The notes under the pieces: model-generated
What the model saw: the letters and a program-made list of their open reading frames with translations, nothing else
Database searches by the model: none
What the model was told of the DNA's origin: nothing
Translations under genes and position numbers: made by a program
Shown here: positions 44,695 through 54,796 of the stretch, one piece after another
How the letters are laid out: each line of letters opens with the position of its first letter
How positions within the stretch are numbered: position 1 is the stretch's first letter
Assembly: GCA_016584495.1 (NCBI GenBank)
Contig: WAID01000002.1
Span: forward strand, 1,240,001 to 1,304,000
DNA from: Celoporthe dispersa
Taxonomy: Eukaryota; Ascomycota; Sordariomycetes; Diaporthales; Cryphonectriaceae
Length of the DNA stretch: 64,000 nucleotides
Direction: 5' to 3'

Positions 44695-45101
44695 TTATTC
44701 GGAGTCACGCTTGTCTTTGAACTCCAAAGCGGGAACCACACCAGCAGTATCAGTCCCATCACTGTCCGCCGAGGCATCGTCTCTCTTGTAGTCCAAGGCC
44801 CTGATTCCCGCGGCCGCATCAGTCTCCATGTCCATGTCTGCCTGGTCACAATCCGCCTCTGCATCACGTTTGTTCTTGACTTCCACAGCCGGCAACACGG
44901 CGGCAATGCCACCAGTATTGATACCCCTTACGGACAGCGCTGGGCCGACTGGTTCTGAGGTCAGCTGCCAGTTTCAGGACCAACTAGCCAGGAGAGCTGT
45001 GCATAAACTTACGCCAGAGGGGTGCGGGAAGGGGGAGTGTGGCGCTCAAGGCCACCACCGAGACGAGGACAGCGAGAGGGGGAGGTGAAGGCGCGCATCA
45101 T
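44695..45101 (-). CDS. Candidate Kex2-processed repeat protein / RiPP precursor
   Basis: Exon 2 (44954-44695) encodes an acidic peptide with three Lys-Arg sites (predicted positions 58-59, 86-87 and 111-112). Each KR is preceded by a similar Gly-(Ile/Val)-x-x-Leu-Glu/Asp-rich block and followed by an Asp/Ala-rich spacer, the pattern of fungal Kex2-processed and UstA-type precursors. Exon 1 (45101-45013) would supply a secretion signal: an ATG pair, then a Leu/Val/Ala-rich hydrophobic segment. The hydrophobic segment is one base out of frame with the ATG, at the G5 run 45078-45082 (C5 on the coding strand). The 58-nt intron has a GTAAGT donor and a GCTGAC branch point, and phases fit with the hydrophobic frame; the predicted length is about 115 residues. 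The presumed cores are not identical and only one contains Tyr, so the product type is uncertain. Confidence 0.55.
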
Positions 45102-48100
45102 GAATGACAGTGAAGTGGTTCTCTGCTTTTGCTCGCGATACGCTGGAGGAATTGGGACACAACGATGATTCAGGACGGCGGGCCCACGAGCATCTCGAGG
45201 TTCGGTCTCGCCGGACATGCGCGCCTTTATGACTTGCTCGAGTCCTCCATACTATGGTTTCTGTCGTTCAGGCCGTTCCCTGGCCCCAGTCGACCGCTTT
45301 GGCCATCGCACCTTGACCATCTTTTGGTGCAGCCCCCGGCGGGCCGCTGCCCCCCCCCCCCAATCGCGTCTTCAAGCGAGCGTGCACCGCAGTGCTCTGG
45401 GCAGCAACGACAGCGACCTATCGTTGGAAAAACAAAAGTCAAAAAAGAAGTTTCTCTGGGGTCTCGTTACATTGAGCTTGACATTAATAGAAGGTGAAAA
45501 TTTTTTCAAGACTGCAGGTGAGCCCGAACCTGGCTGTTTCCTGTCGCACTCTGGGGCCAGAAACAAGGCTTACCGCATCCTTACACGCTACCTTCGCGCA
45601 CTCGCAGCAACTGGACGGCAGTTTGCCTTCTGGGGGTGGGCCGTCTTCCTTTTGGCTGCTCTGATCCACACCTCGGCAGAATACATACAACTTGTCCAAG
45701 TTGTACTCGTGGTAGACATCGTCGACGTGTGGCGTGGCGATCCATGGTGCTTTTGTTGGACGGCATATTAGCCAGCGTCATACATCAGGCCGCGAGCCGC
45801 GCGACGAGGGTAAATTTCCAATAGGCTTCGTCTATTACATTGCATGCCCTCTTATCAGAGACATTTTCTCCTCTCCTCCTAACTTCCCAGACATGAAACC
45901 TTTTTTTTTCTTCTTTTCTTCCGTCTAGGCGGCCGTGGTACCACCATATGGTGGTAATATATTGAACTAGATTAGTGCTCCTCGTGGAACCTGTTCGCAA
46001 GTTCCCTGCCAACTATCAAACAAAGTGAGACGGTTGTTGTTCTTCCTCTTGTGTGTTGCCACGTAATCTCTCCAGTGGATTTAACCTGTCCAAGCTGGCC
46101 ACGTACTTGCTTGTGTTGATCTCCCTCGGCGCGCACTCTTCTGCACATGCCTATATCAGTACAAAGCGGCGACGAAGGATGAGTTTCCCTGCGAGGTGCA
46201 GCAGCATTGCGAGAACCTTGCCACCGTTCTGATTGGTGGAGGGTCCATAGGATTTCGAACATCTCTCCAATCCTGTATGCTAGATAATTTACGGGCGCTT
46301 ACTGCAAGACGTGCGCTGTGGCTTGGAACAGCTACAAGCCGTTGTCTGAACATAAGCACATTGAATAACGGCTCGGGCGCCACGTACACGCAGCCAGGGT
46401 GGGGGTTGCGCGGGACAGCAAGCCATACTGTATATCGGAAGCACCGGGGGTTCACAATCATTCCTTTTACAGGCCCATTTTTCGACTTATCATTCAGGCG
46501 TACCGTAACACTTTGTAAGTTGGATGTGCAGTACATAGACAGCTTTCTTGCCATAGCACCATAGTAGTTTGAAACGAGCTCCGAGGCCTTGCAGGCCTGG
46601 GTTCTGCTGGACCCGCATGCCCCTAGCATGATGTCGTTCAATGCCACCAGAGTCTCAGCCTAGATGGTGTAAAGCAATGACGACTCCAGATCCGATATCA
46701 AGTCGCGATGTTGACGAATATTTGGTACCGAGACTAATAATCTCAGACCCTCAGAAGTACTTTTCTTTTTTTATTTTATTTTAGGGAAAACCAATTCGGT
46801 ATGTAACAGGATAATCACATCAGGATGACCACGTAGATGCCGTGGAGAGCGGGAGTTGTGAGATGTTTAGCTGCCGCATCTGCATAGCCTATTGACTGTC
46901 AGTTTGGCCGACAGTCGCTTCCAGGAGCCCAATCCTTCTCAGCTCGCCGACCAAATTCCTCGAATCTCTGCCTGGCGCTTATCTTGGGCCTACCATGTAC
47001 CTGCATGTGACCACACGTGCGCCTGCTACAAAGCGAATCTCCTTTCGGGTGATAGGCCCTTGTACCCAATGGTTGCGTCCTTCGAGACGACTTGTATATG
47101 CAGTCAGAAACTAGTAGACGGCGCAGCGGAGACGGGATCCCGTGCCGTCCCACCACCCCTCCCTGCCCCCGGGCAAGAAGCTGACCTGAATTCCTGAGTC
47201 GGCTTAGACTTTCATGTCCATATCGACTCAAGCAGTTGGATACAAATGCTCATAGTCCAGGCTATGGACAGCCCATGCGGTCTCTTGTCTTTATACGTCC
47301 GTCCAACTGCTTTTTTCTTCCTCTTCTTTTTTCTTCTCTTCTTTCATGTTGAGATACGTGAGCAAAGTGCCGCTGTGCGTTCATAGCTCGCCCATAGTTC
47401 CAACGTGCCGCGCTGCAGTGCTAGAACGCCACTCGGCAGGCCGCCGAAGGGTCGCTTACAATGCAACCTGATCACCCAGCCTATCACCGTCGCCATCACC
47501 CAATACTATGTCTCTAGATGAGATCGTTTATTTTCTGGCTATACCGAAAATGGTGTTGCTCGCGCGGATTTATGCAGCTTCGGGCCCGAAATTGAATGCA
47601 ATGGTTTGATGATTGCATCCTGACCGGTGACCAGGATCGTCATGGGTAGAGAAAAGAAAAACCTGGACATGGCCTTTCGAGTACCCTAGACGCATCGGTT
47701 ATTTGATGCGGGCCTTTGGGGCAATTTGATCCTTTATGTAGGCAAAAAGAAGTCAACGAGCTCCCGACTTTCTTTTGCTGTGGTCCGCGGGCCGCATGGT
47801 TCCTCGGTTCTCTCCCGCACTATTATCAGACTTGCGTTGGGAAGATTTACCTCCCTTGCATCAACCACACCCCCCTCACCTCATATTGATCTCCCCCCCT
47901 GCATGCACTCCTGCTTTTTCTCGTCAAAAATCTTTGAAACAAGCCACTGAGTTGGTGCTCAAATTGGATAAAGGTCTCCGGAGCCCGCTACATAGTACAC
48001 CCTCTCTCATGCAGCATTCTACAAGCGGGCAATAGTCCGGATAATTGGAAAGGTTGGAATCTGGCACTACGAGGACGGCAGGATACACCCAAGGAGTGGC

Positions 48101-48497
48101 ATAAGCGAACTCGCTTGTTATATGAAACTTGACCGAGAGCTGCAAGATACGCCCAGGAAGGCCGGCCTCGTCTTATCCTTCCATGCTCCCACAACCTGAC
48201 GTTAAGCCGTTCTTGCTCAGTGGTATTGCACCCTTCAGATCGAGGGATTTAATACCTGTTGTGCCACTGATTAATAAGGTAGTGGTGGCGTAGGTAGCTG
48301 ACAGTCTAAGACCTAGAGGGGGGAATCATTATGAAGGGTCCAAGTCCTCTCGTCAAGTAGATCATCCAAAACCCCTCAGCACCCCTCGTCCCCATTGCCT
48401 CACTTGCCGATCCCGCCTGTGCGACCTTTCATCTACCACTAGCCTTCCAATCTGATCAAGAATTTTGTGTTTTGCTTTTTTCTCTCTCGGGCCCACC
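45102..48497. other. Long intergenic region
   Basis: About 3.4 kb with no supported gene. A 163-residue minus frame at 46156-46647 and overlapping plus frames lack family resemblance or introns. Poly-pyrimidine runs (45345-45361, 45898-45925), an 18-bp perfect palindrome and an A/T-rich stretch near 46755-46790 are the main landmarks. Confidence 0.5.
45939..45956. promoter_or_regulatory. Perfect 18-bp palindrome
   Basis: TACCACCATATGGTGGTA is identical to its reverse complement. It could be a binding site for a dimeric regulator; there is no direct functional evidence. Confidence 0.5.
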
Positions 48498-49935
48498 ATG
48501 TCGAGCGAGTCCAAGGACGGAATATTGGCAGTGAGCGGCAGCCTGCTGGGTTTGTCGACCTTGGTCGTGGGGCTCAGGCTCTGCGCTCGCAAGCAGCAGA
48601 ACGCCAGGTTGATGACAGACGATGCACTGGCCATCCTGAGTCTGGTAAGCAAAGCGTCTGACTCGAGGCTACACTGTATAATAGTCAAACGAGGCTTGCT
48701 GATCGAAGTGGGTATCCAAAGGTCGCTTTTGTCGGAACGGCAGCATGTACTTTTCTCAGTAAGTTGCTTTTTTCCCCCAAAATAACGCCTACTCTGATCA
48801 CTATCACAATTTCGTGACGATATACTGATCAGCTCGCAGTGGTCAGGTACAAGACCGTTGGGTATCCAAGTACCGATTTCACTGAAGCAGAAGAATTAGC
48901 AGTAGCTGAAACTGCGGCCAAGGTAATGATGATGAGGAGGCCTCTCGCCCCTGCTCGCCTGTCTACGATTGATTAACTCGAGACCCAGCTCAATGTCTCC
49001 TGGGATGTCCTCGGCCTCACGAGTCTGGCCTGCACCAAACTCAGTGCCCTCTTCTTCTACCGGCGTGTCTTCTGCGTGCACGGGTGGCTCGAGCTTCAGT
49101 GGTTCAGCATAGCTACCTTTGTCAGCATCGTGCTGGTGGTCCTATGGGATGTTGTCTTCAGCTTCCTGCCTGGCTTCCAGTGCGGTACACACTTCTCCGC
49201 GCTCTGGGATGGCACCTACGAGGAGTACTGCACCATTTCCTTCCCTTTCCTGTACGGCCTTGCCGTTTCCGACTTCCTCCTTGACGTTTGGATCCTGTTC
49301 CTGCCGATCCCTCGCATCTTGCAGCTGCACGCGACAGCGTCGCAGAAGTCGGGTTTCATTGGTGTCTTTGCCCTTGCATTCGTTGGCCTCGGTGCGTCCA
49401 TCACCCGAATGGTGATCTACATCCAGGTTGAGAATGGAGGAGCCTCTTATTTCCTCAGCCATGATGAAGACCGTGAGTAGCATTGTCCATCGATCGTCTG
49501 GGGAGGCAGCTGCCCAAGATCGACCCGGTTGCTAATAGGATTGGCTGTGCAGTCATCGATACCAAATCCATCTACTTCGCCATGCTCGAGATCGGTATAT
49601 CCCTCATCGCCGTCAACCTCCCCTCCCTCTGGATGCTCTTTACTTCTGTCACCCCCGAGAAGGTCATCCGCAGCATCCGCAGCGTTATTTCCCTCGGCTC
49701 CCTGCGCAGCCGTGGCAGCAGCCGCGGCGACGTCGACAATGCAGTCAGAAAGGCGAGCACATCCGGCAGTACACATCCGAGCGAGTCTTCGGGGAGGTTG
49801 CGCAACGATGTGGAGGCCCAAAAGGCGGAGGTGTATGCGACTCCAGATGAGATCCGACCACACCTAGAGGAGCTAGGAAACGATGTGCACGTTCATAGCA
49901 CGGTGTCGATCCATCATCAGCCATCCGATAAGTGA
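48498..49935 (+). CDS. PTH11-like fungal rhodopsin-fold membrane protein
   Basis: Five exons, 48498-48644, 48722-48758 (a 37-nt microexon), 48840-48922, 48989-49472 and 49553-49935; phases fit and give 377 residues. The protein has seven hydrophobic segments. It carries the Fung_rhodopsin (PF20684) signatures: an Asp-Asp at the start of TM2, GLTSLACTKLSALFFYRR in the middle, a Cys-containing loop (QCGTHF, EYC), and DVWILFLPIPRI. No CFEM domain precedes it, so it belongs to the non-CFEM PTH11-like group. These are putative G-protein-coupled receptors or membrane sensors. The cytosolic C-terminus is Ser/Arg-rich and disordered. The microexon was chosen because it alone links exon 1 to the VRYKTVGYP segment in frame. 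Confidence 0.8.
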
Positions 49936-50850
49936 GCTGGAGGGACCCATCAATACAAAAGTTGTCGTGTACAAAGGAAGACTGTCGAGGGCTTGTTAGC
50001 GAGTCCATGGTGAAAAAAGACAAGTGTAGAGTTCACCTGGCCCTTGTACTGCCCAGGCAAATGGAGCCGGGTGGATTCTGCTCTTCTGCTGGAAACTTAG
50101 TGTGGCTTGATTGTGTTTTCTTACGTGTGGTTCTCTGCAGGCGGTGTGGCAGGACGCCACCAAGCCATGTTATACCCTTCGACTTACTAGGTAGTTGTCA
50201 CGATACGAATTACAATCCAGATATTTGAGAGACTCCATGGTGCCAAATTGCTTTCCATGTTCATTAAAAATGGCCTGTCTATTTAGTCACTAACAAAATT
50301 GGCTGTGGACCAGTTTCCTGAGGTATATCTTCTATTTATATTTTGCGTGATGGTAACAAGGATTGATACCAAGGGGATGAATGGGCGTGTGTACTTCATG
50401 CCCTTTTCTTCTTGGGGACTGCTCTGTATTCTCATGCTCATACATCACGGATTATGAGGTTTACACGCACGTACGAGATTGCCCCTGCAAGAGACGTAAC
50501 GTGAGGGATAAGGCAAGTTCCAGACAGCTGGAGATGCAAAGATCACCGGGTCGGTCACCCCGTTGACACTCTTCAATGAACAACTAATACCTAATTACTT
50601 AGGTACAGATGATCTCTTTGGTCTTCATAATTAGCAGAATACAACTGGAGAGAGCTGCTCATCACTTCATCTCGCTCAGAGTTAGACATCTGCCTAGCGC
50701 TCAGACATATCACGCGAGAGACAAACAAATATACAACAGCTCTAAACTGCGAGCCACTGGCATCCTTTTGATTGCGGACTGCATAAGTACTTACACCGTC
50801 ATACTAGACGATCCGAACATAGCAGAATCCATACATTGTTCATTCGATAT
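49936..50850. other. Intergenic between convergent genes
   Basis: An inverted repeat TACCTAA-TTAC-TTAGGTA lies near 50588-50605. No gene is supported. Confidence 0.5.
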
Positions 50851-51498
50851 CTACATGGGCCATTTGCCCTTCTCCTGCAGCCCGGCCTTCGCCCTCTGCC
50901 AGTCCCCAGCATCATATTTCCAAATCCACCCTATATTGGCCTCGTAGCTTTGGGGACCGAAGCTCTCGACGTCACCCAAGCCTAGACTCCGCATAATGGC
51001 TCTCCACGGCTCGTTTTCCGTAGCCGTCTCCGTTCTGAACATGTCACATCCCAGCTCCGCAATGGCAAACTCCATGAGCGAGCAATACGCCTCTGTGCCT
51101 AGGCCCTTGCGCCAGTGCTTGTGATCGATCATAACCCCCAAATCCGTAAATAGCTTCTTCTCATTGGCATCCGCGTCGCCATCACCGGCTGCCGCTGGGG
51201 GTTCCGTCCACTCAAAGCAGTTGTAGCTGCCCTGTCCGATGACCTCACCCGTCTCCCTCAACACGATTATCATGAAGGCGTTCTTGCCTTCGGGCTGCAT
51301 GGCCTTCCATCTTCCGATGCGGTCCCGTAGCTTCTCCAGCGTGAGGTCTTTCTCGCAGGGAAAATGGGGGAAGTTCTCGGGCGTCTGGAGGTATTGCAAG
51401 AGGCCTTCTGCGTCTGATTCTCGAGCCGTCCTGACGATAAGACGCGGAGAGACTATCTCGTACTCCTCACGAGGGAAACGAGGGCCTGATGTTGACAT
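50851..51498 (-). CDS. GNAT-family N-acetyltransferase
   Basis: Intronless, 215 residues. It matches the RimJ/RimL-type Acetyltransf_3 layout: an N-terminal SPRLIVRTARESD strand-helix; central beta strands (AFMIIVLRETGEVIGQGSYN); the acetyl-CoA pyrophosphate-binding loop R130-KGLGT; and a C-terminal helix with Asn-Glu-Pro-Trp-Arg-Ala. An Ala/Asp-rich insert at about 99-115 is unusual but within a loop. The substrate is unknown: an amine, an antibiotic or a protein N-terminus are all possible. The ATG context is AAAATGTC. No frame problem is seen. Confidence 0.85.
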   Translation of the reverse strand: MSTSGPRFPREEYEIVSPRLIVRTARESDAEGLLQYLQTPENFPHFPCEKDLTLEKLRDRIGRWKAMQPEGKNAFMIIVLRETGEVIGQGSYNCFEWTEPPAAAGDGDADANEKKLFTDLGVMIDHKHWRKGLGTEAYCSLMEFAIAELGCDMFRTETATENEPWRAIMRSLGLGDVESFGPQSYEANIGWIWKYDAGDWQRAKAGLQEKGKWPM

Positions 51499-53370
51499 TT
51501 TGCTCGAGAGCGTAAGAAGGGATCACTTGAAAGGCGTCGTTGTATCCGTCAAGCTCTGAGGAATGAGCGTTTCGTGGCGAGCAAAAGGCTGCGAGGTGGG
51601 AAGATGTAGGGCGGGCTCAGTGCTTGAGTCGTGCCTGAGAGGGGCTTGGATGTCCACTAAATCCACACAGGGAACTGTGAATTCGCAGTCTTCTGTGTTA
51701 CGACGTTTCCAAGAGATGAGCGGAGTCCGAGGGGCAGGTCGTGATTATAGATGCCGGAATGCCACAAGTTCTTGTCTTCAAAACAGTGGCTGGCATTTGT
51801 GCAATCAGTAATGAATGACTCACTGCTAGTGCAGCAACATGAAGTGGAAGTGGGCCCGTCGTCGTAAAGACACATCAGTGAGAATGTACGCAAGGTTTTG
51901 CATGATTTGCATTCACAAAATCTCCTGTATTACCGCGATTGGCCTCCCCCGCCGTGATGATAAAGCGATGATTAACCTGAAGTTGGAAGGGAGGAAAGGT
52001 GTGCGGTGAGACGCGAAGGAATTGACACGTCGCAGTGGGATTCTTGAAGCAAAGTGGAAACAACGTATTGGTTCCCTCAGAACACTTGCCTCCACCCCTC
52101 AGCCGCCTTCGAAATGTCTATGCGTCCAATTTATGCCGAGGATGGCCAGGGTCTATCCGAACCATTTGAGCAGAACTAAAGAAGGCGGATTCTGAGAATT
52201 TATCTGGTTCGATTTCTTCAAAGCGTTTGGGGTATTTTGCACTCTATTTTCAAGACTAGAGCTCAGTGTCATCTCTGCTGCCGCCGCCTTGGAATTGTTC
52301 TGGTTGAGATCAAATAATTGGACCAACGCTGAGAGCATAAAGAAGGGCCGTGGTTTCTAGTAATCTTGGCGTATCAGACGGCTTTCTCGTCTTTCAAGAC
52401 CTTATCCTCCAAGTGCTCAGGCTTGCGTCGAGCTCTCTTCGAAGCTTGTTTCTGGGCAATGAATGATGAGATGCTGACAATGACACAGATGTATCCACAT
52501 TTTGGCTTGTGCTTCAGCGTTGAAGGCATCAGCATAGCCACGAGGGATCGCCACAAATTTCTGAAGCACGGCCAAATTAGTGGGCTGCAGATGATCGGTA
52601 GATCTAAATATCTCCCAGACATGAACAACAATAAGCATGATTCTCCCATAGACGACATGGCACGTGGGAAAGAGCTGCGCCGAGCGGTGGCAGACGTGTC
52701 TTTTGTTCCAAGATATATACGCCTCGCTCCGGCCCCTAGCTGCTCGGAAAGGGTCCCGAAACTTGCCAAAACGGTGTCTCGCGGTGGGCATTCGGGCCTG
52801 TGCTGACGGGCGGAGGCCGAGTAAGACCTCTCACGTTGGGACCCGCGATGACTTGCATATTCTTGAACAGGAAACAATGGCCAATGATGTCTCGCCCCCA
52901 ACAAGTGTTGGTTTGTATGAATCGATCATATTATTGACTGCGCCGTGTCGGCAAGGGTCCCTCTTAGTAGTGGCCTGGTCGCGGCCCCAACTTGACGGCT
53001 CTGAAGCAGTGTAACGATGTTCGCAGCGAAACGTCGATAAAATTAAGATAATCATTGAGTTTCATGAATGCCTGCGTTTGGGTCTCAGGGCTATGTCGGG
53101 TGGGAGACACAGGTTGTAGTGACCAGTGCTCAAACCCACAGACTCACACCTTGGTTCTCTCCTGCTGGTTATTTAATACCTTTGTCCTTGCCACATACGA
53201 TGGCCTCATTACTCTGTTTCTCCTATCCAAATCCTCACCATTTTCGATCTCACGCAAAAGAGACTCTCTTCAGAGCAGTGAGGAAAGATCTATTGGCACC
53301 AATTCTCAGACGCTTAACTTTACATTTATCGATTTTGCCCCCATATTCTTCTCCTGGCCCCACCACAAAC
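51499..53370. other. Long intergenic region
   Basis: About 1.9 kb. A 176-residue minus frame at 52374-52904 overlaps several other open frames and resembles no family. The promoter of the Kre9-like gene lies at the right end. Confidence 0.5.
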
Positions 53371-53941
53371 ATGCATTCCTCCCTCATTGTGCCGTCCGCT
53401 CTTCAAGCCTTGTGCTTCCTTGTCGGGTTTGCTTCAGGTGCGCGGCATGATCAGACCACTCTTTACAGATTTTCTGACCACTAACCAGCCGCATCACAGC
53501 CCAGACTGACGGATTCGATGCCATTTCGCGTCCCACCAAGGGCCAGAACATCACTGCCGGCTCGACCACACACATCACCTGGGAGTACGACGACAAGTGG
53601 CCCGGGGACATCACGATCACGCTCATCGGTGGCGCTAGCCCTCGACTCTGGCACCTGTCCAGAACCTCACATGTATGCCTGTTTTATGCTCCGCAAGGCC
53701 ACACAAGCAACTACTGACGTTTACAGCAAACTATGAGAATTCCAAAGGCGATTTCACGTGGGCTGTCGACAAGAGCCTCGGTGAAGATGCAACTTACGGA
53801 ATCCAGATCTTTTGGAACACCAACTCGTCGGTCTTCCAGTGGTCCAACCCTTTCCACATTACTTCCACCGAAGCTAGCGTCTCTAGTTCTGCATCATCCA
53901 AGTCGTCCGTGGCTGTGAAGAGCACCAACAAGGCCAATTAG
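53371..53941 (+). CDS. Kre9/KNH-like secreted protein, one frame break
   Basis: Exons 53371-53437, 53500-53672 and 53727-53941, all with good splice signals, about 151 residues. A signal peptide covers residues 1-22. The mature part begins with Asp-Gly-Phe-Asp and has the family's beta-sandwich pattern: ITAGSTTHITWEY, then a Gly-Gly-Ala-Ser-Pro turn, then a TYGIQI-like strand and QWSNPFHIT. This matches the N-terminal domain of yeast Kre9/Knh1-family proteins (PF10342), which are secreted, often GPI-anchored and linked to cell-wall beta-glucan. The Ser/Thr-rich tail is short and lacks a hydrophobic GPI signal, so it is probably soluble. The frame of the first half of exon 2 and the phase of exon 3 disagree by one base; one base appears to be missing near 53643-53650. 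Confidence 0.7.
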
Positions 53942-54796
53942 AGTCTTATGACTGAAGGTCATGGCTGAACACCTGGAGTGAGGAGCTGGACCGGCAGGCA
54001 TTGCTTTTGACTGAGGAGCACGAAAGCTGAGCTCTCATAGCAATCAAGTTACGAGCCTTTCTACTCGGGAATATGGAGATGAATCAACGAAAATCCAAGA
54101 ATAACATTGATTATTTGCCAAAGTGCGGGCCATCATGATTGTAGCCACAATCTGAAATCACAACACTTGATTACTTCTGACTTTTTATCCAACCAAGTTT
54201 GGTTATTCAACGCCGTCGAGGGCTAAGAAGGCCCCGGGGGCTACGGCTACGGCGTCGCCTTCTGCCTGAGAATAAATCTCCAACACGGCGACCTAGCTGT
54301 CCTATATAGTTCCGCACCCTCCCCTTATTGCGGCATCTGCCTGCTGTGCCCTCGTTCTGCCCTGTACGAACCCTCTGACTGTACAGAGTCACGGGGGGCT
54401 GCTATTACACTCTGGTCTGCATTGGTTCATCGTGAGCGATGGTGGTCCTCATAGTGGTCCCCGCCGACAGTGAAGTTTTTTTGTTAACGTGCTTCATGTT
54501 GCTCAACCTGTTTCCGGAATGCTAAGGCCGGAGCGTTGCGGCGGGAAAATGCCCGTGAAAGTTTCGAGTTTACTCCTGTCTTGATTGGCCTCGCCGCCAC
54601 TAACTTGGGCGACTCCCCAGGATGAAGACCTTCTGACCAAACAAGTCTCACGAAAACTGGAACAGCCGGGAGAGCATAGCCTCGTAAACGGCCGAGCCCG
54701 CTGTTCAGGTGGAGCTCGAGCTGTCGCCAGAGGCAACTGAGAAACGTTCATCGGCTGCACAAGACCAACAACCAGCGCGCACAACGGCCCATCCTA
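53942..54796. other. Intergenic
   Basis: Contains an Arg-rich short minus frame at 54207-54392 without support. No gene is called. Confidence 0.5.

Noticed and set aside
46156..46647. 163-residue minus frame
   Set aside because: No family resemblance, overlapping plus frames equally open, no introns.
52374..52904. 176-residue minus frame
   Set aside because: Same region is open in several frames on both strands; composition unlike fungal proteins.
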